Origin: Synechococcales cyanobacterium PMM_0002
GTDB taxonomy: Bacteria; Cyanobacteriota; Cyanobacteriia; Elainellales; Elainellaceae
Reading direction: 5' to 3'
DNA length: 9,878 nucleotides
NCBI GenBank assembly: GCA_949127925.1
Contig: CASBQX010000184.1
Location: forward strand, 1-9,878
Each line of letters begins with the position of its first letter. Positions within the stretch are counted from its first letter, which is position 1. A program made the translations under genes and the position numbers. Shown piece by piece: positions 5,968 to 9,878 of this stretch. The notes below the pieces were generated by a model. The model worked only from the letters and a program-made list of their open reading frames with translations, did not search any database and was not told where the DNA came from.

Positions 5968-7419
5968 ATGAGTACCAACCTTTCTCGTCTAGCGCTCTCA
6001 GCTACCATAGCCGTCACTACAGCCAGTTTCTTGGCCGTAGATGCCTTGCTACCTCAATCATTTTTAAGCCTAACTAGCCTGGGGCAATCTACTGCTGCAC
6101 TAGCTCAAGATGCAGAGGAGGGTATCAATGTTCGGGTATATCAAACTGCAAGTCCAGCCGTTGTGTCAATTGAAGCCGAATCAGGCACGGGTAGCGGTAG
6201 CATCATCAGTTCAGATGGGCTGGTGTTGACCAATGCCCATGTCGTTAGCGGTTCTCAGACGGTCACAGTCACTTTGGCCGATGGGCGTCGCTTTCAGGCA
6301 GACGTGGTTGCGTTTGGCGAAGGGGGCTTAGATCTGGCGGCGGTTAGAATCCGGGGGCAGGCAAATCTCCCGACGGTATCAATTTCTCGACCGGGTTCGG
6401 TGGCAGTAGGTCAGCGTGCCTTTGCGATTGGTAATCCTTTTGGGCAATTTCAAGGAACGTTCACGACGGGGATCATCAGCCGGATCGATTCTAGTCGGGG
6501 GCTAATCCAAACCGACGCTTCGATTAACCCCGGCAACTCAGGCGGGCCTTTACTCAATAGTCAAGGTGCTATGATTGGCGTCAATTCGGCTATCTTTTCT
6601 CCGAGAGGCTCGACTGGCAATACGGGTATCGGGTTTGCCATTTCAATTGAGCGGGTGCAGCCATTTTTGACGGCGGTGCGCGAAGGGCGTGCCCCCCGTA
6701 CGGCGCAGCAGTCGCCGATGCTGGGTGGAGGGCAAGTTGCGCAGCGGATTTCGCTTGACGGTGCCCCGATTCAAGGCAGGCTCGACAGTAATAGCAGTGT
6801 GCTCCAGTCAGATAATAGTTACTACAATACCTACACGTTTGAAGGCAGAGCCGGACAGCAGGTAGTAGTAGAAATGACTAGCCGTGAGCTAAATGCTTAT
6901 CTGATTTTACTCACCCCCGATGGGGATGAGGTCGGACAAGATAACGATAGTGGGGGCGATCGCAACTCTCGACTAGCTGCCACCCTGCCTACCAATGGCA
7001 TTTACACCATCCTAGCCAACACGTTTGAACCTGGAGAATCTGGTCGCTATAGTGTGCGTGTGGCCACCGGTAATGCCGCTCCACCCTCTACACCTACTGC
7101 CCGAACGCTGCTCCGAGAGCAGGGTCAGCTAGATGTAAATTCTCCTGTGTTGCAAGAAGACAACAGCCTTTACCAAGACTACTCATTCCAAGGAACGAGT
7201 GGGCAGAGCGTGACGATCACGATGGAAAGCAACGAATTTGATACGTACCTGATTTTGATGGATTCAGAGGGTCAGGTGATTGAGCAAAACGACGATGCGA
7301 CTCCCAATAGCACCAATTCCGCCATCACCGTTAGGCTGCCCCGCACGGGAAGCTATCGAGTCATTGCCAACGCCTACGATCGCAATGGCCGGGGACGATA
7401 TATTTTGACCATTCGTTAG
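5968..7419 (+). CDS. Exported trypsin-like serine protease with two PPC domains
   Basis: The 483-aa product begins with a signal peptide (hydrophobic residues about 8-46, cleavage likely after ALA46). A Deg/HtrA-like trypsin domain follows at about 52-238, with catalytic His91 (TNAHVV), Asp122 (GGLDLAAV) and Ser191 (NPGNSGGPL). The usual PDZ domains are absent. Instead two bacterial pre-peptidase C-terminal (PPC) beta domains lie at about 258-366 and 382-482, each with the SYYNTYTFEG- or LYQDYSFQG-type start, an LILLTPDGDE- or LILMDSEGQV-type middle and an aspartate-rich loop (QDNDSGG, QNDDATP). Family knowledge: PPC domains are common on secreted bacterial proteases and are often removed during maturation. 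It probably acts in the periplasm or outside the cell. Substrate is unknown. The ATG at 5968 gives a proper signal peptide; a strong terminator ends the gene. Confidence 0.92.
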   Translation: MSTNLSRLALSATIAVTTASFLAVDALLPQSFLSLTSLGQSTAALAQDAEEGINVRVYQTASPAVVSIEAESGTGSGSIISSDGLVLTNAHVVSGSQTVTVTLADGRRFQADVVAFGEGGLDLAAVRIRGQANLPTVSISRPGSVAVGQRAFAIGNPFGQFQGTFTTGIISRIDSSRGLIQTDASINPGNSGGPLLNSQGAMIGVNSAIFSPRGSTGNTGIGFAISIERVQPFLTAVREGRAPRTAQQSPMLGGGQVAQRISLDGAPIQGRLDSNSSVLQSDNSYYNTYTFEGRAGQQVVVEMTSRELNAYLILLTPDGDEVGQDNDSGGDRNSRLAATLPTNGIYTILANTFEPGESGRYSVRVATGNAAPPSTPTARTLLREQGQLDVNSPVLQEDNSLYQDYSFQGTSGQSVTITMESNEFDTYLILMDSEGQVIEQNDDATPNSTNSAITVRLPRTGSYRVIANAYDRNGRGRYILTIR

Positions 7420-7459
7420 CATCACGGCAGCTCAATCTGCGGGTAATTCAGGTTTAATC

Positions 7460-7498
7460 AAAAAGGAGCGATCGCCAACGGCGATCGCTCCTTTTTTT
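7460..7498 (+). terminator. Strong intrinsic terminator built from HIP1 sites
   Basis: GGAGCGATCGCC (7465-7476) and GGCGATCGCTCC (7480-7491) form a perfect 12-bp GC-rich stem with loop AAC. Five A-T pairs extend it and a run of seven T (7492-7498) follows. Each arm contains a complete HIP1 octamer GCGATCGC. It begins 41 bases after the protease stop codon. The A-run on the other side means it could also stop transcripts from the minus strand. Confidence 0.95.
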
Positions 7499-7525
7499 GC
7501 CTATAGTAGCTTTCAGATGAATGAG

Positions 7526-7572
7526 GTACACCACAGCTTTCAGAACAAGGGGCTTAAGCCCCTTGCCTGTAC
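7526..7572. repeat. 20-bp perfect palindrome with outer arms
   Basis: CAAGGGGCTTAAGCCCCTTG (7546-7565) is a perfect palindrome. Outside it GTACA (7526-7530) can pair with TGTAC (7568-7572). It lies between the convergent protease and HLIP genes, and after the HLIP stop codon on the minus strand. It may be a dispersed cyanobacterial REP-like repeat that also helps end HLIP transcripts. Confidence 0.55.
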
Positions 7573-7642
7573 TGCACCGAAGTGGCGAGGGCTATAGATG
7601 CAGCTGAGGCTATTAAATTGGTTCAACAGTGACCTCCAGCAT

Positions 7643-7831
7643 CTACCGTAGACCGATCCAGGTAAAAAAATCTTGGCGCGTCACGAGTTCTACCACCAGC
7701 AGGGCGATGAAGCCAATCATGGCAAATCGCCCATTGATTTGTTCGGCGTAAGCAGTCCAGCCAAAAGCAGGTTCAGGCTGAACTGGAGCATCGTCAGCGG
7801 ACGGCGTTGAAGTAGGCGTGTTACTGCTCAT
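7643..7831 (-). CDS. High-light-inducible protein (one-helix chlorophyll-binding HLIP)
   Basis: The 62-aa product has a flexible Pro/Ser/Thr-rich N terminus (residues 1-22) and one CAB/ELIP/HLIP helix. The motif ExxNGRxAMxG is present as residues 30-40, with Glu30, Asn33 and Arg35 as chlorophyll-binding positions, followed by FIALLVVELVTRQ and FFTWIGL. The length is normal for HLIPs (small CAB-like proteins). Family knowledge: these thylakoid proteins dimerise, bind chlorophyll and carotenoid, quench excess energy, and help photosystem II assembly and chlorophyll recycling under high light. The ATG at 7831 is the only sensible start. No ribosome binding site is visible. The gene is probably monocistronic, with TTTACA repeats just upstream (separate entry). 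I cannot assign it to a named hli/scp type. Confidence 0.95.
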   Translation of the reverse strand: MSSNTPTSTPSADDAPVQPEPAFGWTAYAEQINGRFAMIGFIALLVVELVTRQDFFTWIGLR

Positions 7832-7836
7832 AGAGT

Positions 7837-7873
7837 TGTAAATAGATGGTGTAAATGGAAAAAGGCTAGTAAA
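7837..7873 (-). promoter_or_regulatory. TTTACA repeats before the HLIP gene (HLR1-like)
   Basis: Read on the minus strand, TTTACT (7873-7868), TTTACA (7855-7850) and TTTACA (7842-7837) precede the HLIP ATG at 7831. The known HLR1 site of the response regulator RpaB is a pair of (G/T)TTACA-type half sites about ten bases apart. Here the intervals are 18 and 13 bases, so the match is partial. RpaB control of this gene is a reasonable guess only. Confidence 0.35.
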
Positions 7874-7900
7874 TGTGTCAGCAGCGGCGGCTAACCAGTA

Positions 7901-7938
7901 AAGCAGTCAACGAGTGATCAAGCGGTCAATGAATGCCA
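7901..7938. repeat. Two-copy tandem repeat of 19 bases
   Basis: AAGCAGTCAACGAGTG at 7901-7916 recurs as AAGCGGTCAATGAATG at 7920-7935, matching at 13 of 16 bases with a 19-base period. It lies upstream of the HLIP gene. I know of no function. Confidence 0.35.
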
Positions 7939-7989
7939 ACTGACTAACTAAGGATTATGGATTTAAGTAAGATCGGGAATTTGACTGCT

Positions 7990-8019
7990 GGTAGGGGCGA
8001 GTGGCCGTTCGCCCCTACC
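7990..8019. repeat. GC-rich inverted repeat downstream of sdhB
   Basis: GGTAGGGGCGA (7990-8000) and TCGCCCCTACC (8009-8019) form a perfect 11-bp stem with an 8-base loop. Palindromes of the form GTAGGGGCGA...TCGCCCCTAC are widespread in filamentous cyanobacteria, as I recall. It lies 54 bases after the sdhB stop on the minus strand, where it could act as a transcript end. Confidence 0.6.
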
Positions 8020-8073
8020 GAAGAATGGCGGAGTTATTTAATTCTCATTCCTAAAGATAGGCACGCCCCTCGC

Positions 8074-9123
8074 TCACCCTTCATCCTTTAGCCTTTCTTC
8101 CTGTTCTAGCTGCTGAACCGCTTCGATCAGCGATCGCACCTCTGCTGCCCCTGCCGATGGCTCAAAGCCCAATGGCAGCTTACCTCTCACTAGCATCCGC
8201 AGCCCTAAGGCACCCAAGCTAGCTAGCCCTTGCACATCACGAAAGGAGTTGCCCATGACTTTGAGACCAAAGCGCCGCTCGTCAATCCAGCCTCCTGCTT
8301 TTACCAGCTCTACCAAAACTTTGCGGTGGCGAATAGAGCGGCTTGACTGGTCATCATGGCGAGCGAGGATTTCTTGTTTAATATTACTAATTTGATCCAG
8401 CGGAGCAACCTCCATGGGGCAAACGGTATTGCAATAATAGCAGCGGGTGCAGGCCCAGACCCCCTGAGTGCTGTCGTTATATTGCTCTAATCGGGCTTCG
8501 GTTTGGCTATCTCGATTGTCTGCTACCATCCGATAGGCTTTGGCTAGAGCATGAGGCCCAACAAACTCAGGGTTGGTTTCACGGGCGGCACATTCTGAAT
8601 AGCAGGCCCCGCACAGAATACAGTTACCCGTTTGATTCAGGCGATCGCGCTCTTCAGGCGTTTGTAAAAACTCTCGCTCTGGAACCTGTCGGGCTGCTGT
8701 ACTGACATAGGGATCAACGGCCTGCAAGTTATCCCAGAAACTCTGCATATCGACCACCAAATCTTTGATGACGGGCATATTGCCCATGGGAGCAATGATA
8801 AAGGTGGGGATCTCTCCAGAGTCGGGGCTGCTAGCCTCCTGTCCGTCAAGCATTTGGCTGTCCCGGATCTGCTGCAACCGGGCGACTTCGCTGCCTACAT
8901 TTTCTTTACAGGCCAACGCAGAGCGCCCATTAATCCGCATGGAGCAACTGCCGCAGATGGTGTTGCGACAGTTTTTGCGAAAGGCGAGGGTGCCATCTTG
9001 CTCCCACTTCAGCGTGTTGAGGCAATCTAGGATGGTGTTGCCTGGATCTGCTTCGAGCTGGTACGTCTGAAATGTAGGAGCCGTATCGGCAGTCTGCCGT
9101 AAAATCTTGAACTGAATCTGCAT
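8074..9123 (-). CDS. sdhB: Succinate dehydrogenase/fumarate reductase iron-sulfur subunit
   Basis: From the ATG at 9123 the product has 349 aa. The N-terminal domain carries a [2Fe-2S] motif (Cys52, Cys57, Cys60, Cys72). The C-terminal domain carries CxxCxxCxxxC (Cys168, 171, 174, 178) and a second cluster motif, Cys225, 228, 231, 235, then Pro. The extra Cys228 makes CxxCxxCxxxCP, unlike the E. coli CxxxxxCxxxCP, which fits class E enzymes with two [4Fe-4S] clusters instead of a [3Fe-4S]. Family knowledge: it passes electrons from the flavoprotein SdhA to quinone, feeding plastoquinone in the thylakoid. A tail of about 95 residues follows the last cluster region, longer than in E. coli SdhB (238 aa). 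SdhA is not in the window. A TTG at 9132 would add three residues; neither start has a good ribosome binding site. Confidence 0.93.
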   Translation of the reverse strand: MQIQFKILRQTADTAPTFQTYQLEADPGNTILDCLNTLKWEQDGTLAFRKNCRNTICGSCSMRINGRSALACKENVGSEVARLQQIRDSQMLDGQEASSPDSGEIPTFIIAPMGNMPVIKDLVVDMQSFWDNLQAVDPYVSTAARQVPEREFLQTPEERDRLNQTGNCILCGACYSECAARETNPEFVGPHALAKAYRMVADNRDSQTEARLEQYNDSTQGVWACTRCYYCNTVCPMEVAPLDQISNIKQEILARHDDQSSRSIRHRKVLVELVKAGGWIDERRFGLKVMGNSFRDVQGLASLGALGLRMLVRGKLPLGFEPSAGAAEVRSLIEAVQQLEQEERLKDEG

Positions 9124-9733
9124 AGGAGACAACTGGAAATGAGGTGTAAGGAACTGTGGAGTGAGAGGCTGAATTCAAATCCTAGGCAGAGCAAAACTTG
9201 GCGTGAGGTGATTAAATTGCTTGAACGATTAAACAGGCTGGGCTAAACCGGAGCATAATCTGTTGCCCTAAACAGCAATTTAGTGGATTTGAACCTAATT
9301 TGCCCTGGGTTGGACTGCCAAAAGTAAAAATACAAACAGATGCTAGTTTCCCAAATGCGCTGATTACCTCACTGCCTCAATAGCCTGACTGGTTTACGCT
9401 GGAGCCAGCCAACTGCCGACAACCCCGACTCTGATTAATTAAGCGCTGAATTTCTATCAAGCTGTTGTTCTAGTTTAAGTCTCAATGCTCTAACAAGGCT
9501 GGCACTCGGCCATATTTCCCCTAGTTTAGATTCATGGAGTGATTGAATCCGTCAGACACAAGCTTTAAATTATTCCAGCTTAAAATCTAGATCACGCCGT
9601 CCTCTGCCATTACTTTGGCGCAGAATCAAGGGGGCATCAACCTCAACTAGACAGAACGGGGAATTGAGCCAATTCTGCCTCTGCTACCTCTAACTATAAA
9701 ACCTGTGATGAGTGACATACTCCCGCCGCTGAG
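9124..9733. other. Intergenic region between sdhB and the tnpB end
   Basis: About 600 bases with no supportable gene in any frame. The left part must contain the sdhB promoter on the minus strand, but no -35/-10 pair is convincing; TTGGCA (9323-9318, minus strand) is the best -35-like hexamer. Small hairpins are CTGTT/AACAG (9260-9275) and GAATTG/CAATTC (9661-9675). The right edge, about 9712-9733, belongs to the insertion-sequence end. I see no tRNA and no clear remains of another gene. Confidence 0.5.
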
Positions 9734-9878
9734 CTACGCTACAGCGCGGGCTTCTCTCTTCACAGGCTCGGTATTCCGGTCGCCTCGGAGAGCTTGGACG
9801 GGATGACCCACCGCCCTTTGTTTTATATTGATTGCTGCGTTATGGTCACGATCCAGTTCGCAGCCGCAATGAGGGCAA
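9712..9878 (-). mobile_element. Right end of an IS200/IS605-family element (partial)
   Basis: The element enters from beyond the window. It comprises the 3' end of tnpB and a right-end hairpin at 9722-9750. CCCGC pairs with GCGGG, GCTG with CAGC, and AGC with GCT around a TAC loop, with bulges at 9727 and 9741. On the minus strand the hairpin is followed by GTATGTCAC (9720-9712), which I take as the approximate right boundary. Such subterminal hairpins are what the single-strand transposase TnpA recognises. The exact boundary is not proved, and the left end and any tnpA are outside. Confidence 0.7.
9734..9878 (-). CDS. tnpB: TnpB (IS200/IS605 OrfB), C-terminal fragment cut by window edge
   Basis: The last 47 codons are visible. 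The segment begins CPHCGCELDRDHNAAINI, combining the second CxxC of the zinc ribbon with the RuvC-III motif, whose Asp in DRDHNAA is a catalytic residue. A basic, variable tail follows and ends in EARAVA. The stop codon lies within the loop part of the right-end hairpin. Family knowledge: TnpB is an RNA-guided DNA nuclease, an ancestor of Cas12, that helps its element persist; its omega RNA comes from the gene's 3' end and right end. The start, the first CxxC and the RuvC-I and -II motifs are outside the window, so intactness cannot be judged. No internal stop is seen in the visible part. Confidence 0.9.
   Translation of the reverse strand, partial: CPHCGCELDRDHNAAINIKQRAVGHPVQALRGDRNTEPVKREARAVA

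Noticed and set aside
8765..9070. 101-codon open frame on the plus strand opposite sdhB
   Set aside because: It is antisense to the cysteine-cluster region of sdhB and has no recognisable domain or start signal.
9124..9132. TTG start for SdhB
   Set aside because: An ATG follows three codons later and gives the usual N terminus; no ribosome binding site favours the TTG.
9124..9733. Remains of a pseudogene or a tRNA in the long gap after sdhB
   Set aside because: No frame shows recognisable protein similarity, and no tRNA cloverleaf or CCA end could be found by eye.
1..9878. CRISPR array
   Set aside because: No direct repeat of suitable length recurs with regular spacers anywhere in the window.

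Overview
The window comes from a cyanobacterium, probably a filamentous Leptolyngbya-like one, although the exact lineage cannot be fixed from sequence alone. It carries a ferredoxin-type heme oxygenase, PsbX, Ycf66, a high-light-inducible protein and a YggT/Ycf19 protein, all typical of the phylum. The cyanobacterial octamer GCGATCGC (HIP1) occurs at least 13 times. Several GC-rich palindromes resemble the dispersed repeats of filamentous cyanobacteria.

Layout, left to right. 1-273 is a non-coding leader holding a possible RNA hairpin. 274-990 (+) is heme oxygenase (ho1). 991-1335 is a gap containing a compact inverted-repeat element. 1336-2691 (+) is the biotin carboxylase subunit of acetyl-CoA carboxylase (accC). 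A short convergent gap with two palindromes separates it from a YggT-family membrane protein (-). Divergent from that is psbX (+, 39 aa), followed by a hairpin terminator candidate and a 14-bp-period repeat. Next come ycf66 (+) and two tandem secreted or membrane-anchored half-propeller proteins (+), the first overlapping the end of ycf66. 5968-7419 (+) is an exported trypsin-like serine protease with two C-terminal PPC domains, ending in a very strong intrinsic terminator. On the minus strand follow a one-helix chlorophyll-binding HLIP (7643-7831) and the iron-sulfur subunit of succinate dehydrogenase (sdhB, from about 9123 to 8074). A gap of about 600 bp leads to the last 47 codons of an IS200/IS605-type tnpB (-), cut by the window edge, with its right-end hairpin.

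The genes do not form one operon. Most are core genes of a photosynthetic cell: bilin synthesis from heme (ho1), fatty-acid synthesis (accC), photosystem II and thylakoid proteins (psbX, ycf66, HLIP), electron input to plastoquinone (sdhB) and envelope or periplasmic proteins (YggT, propellers, protease). Only ycf66 and the first propeller gene overlap enough to suggest co-transcription.

No clearly new multigene system is visible. The points most worth a second look are the paired three-blade propeller paralogues, the PDZ-less protease with PPC domains, the extra cysteine in SdhB, TTTACA repeats before the HLIP gene, several intergenic palindromes, and the tnpB right end, which should encode a guide RNA whose guide can be read from the flanking sequence.
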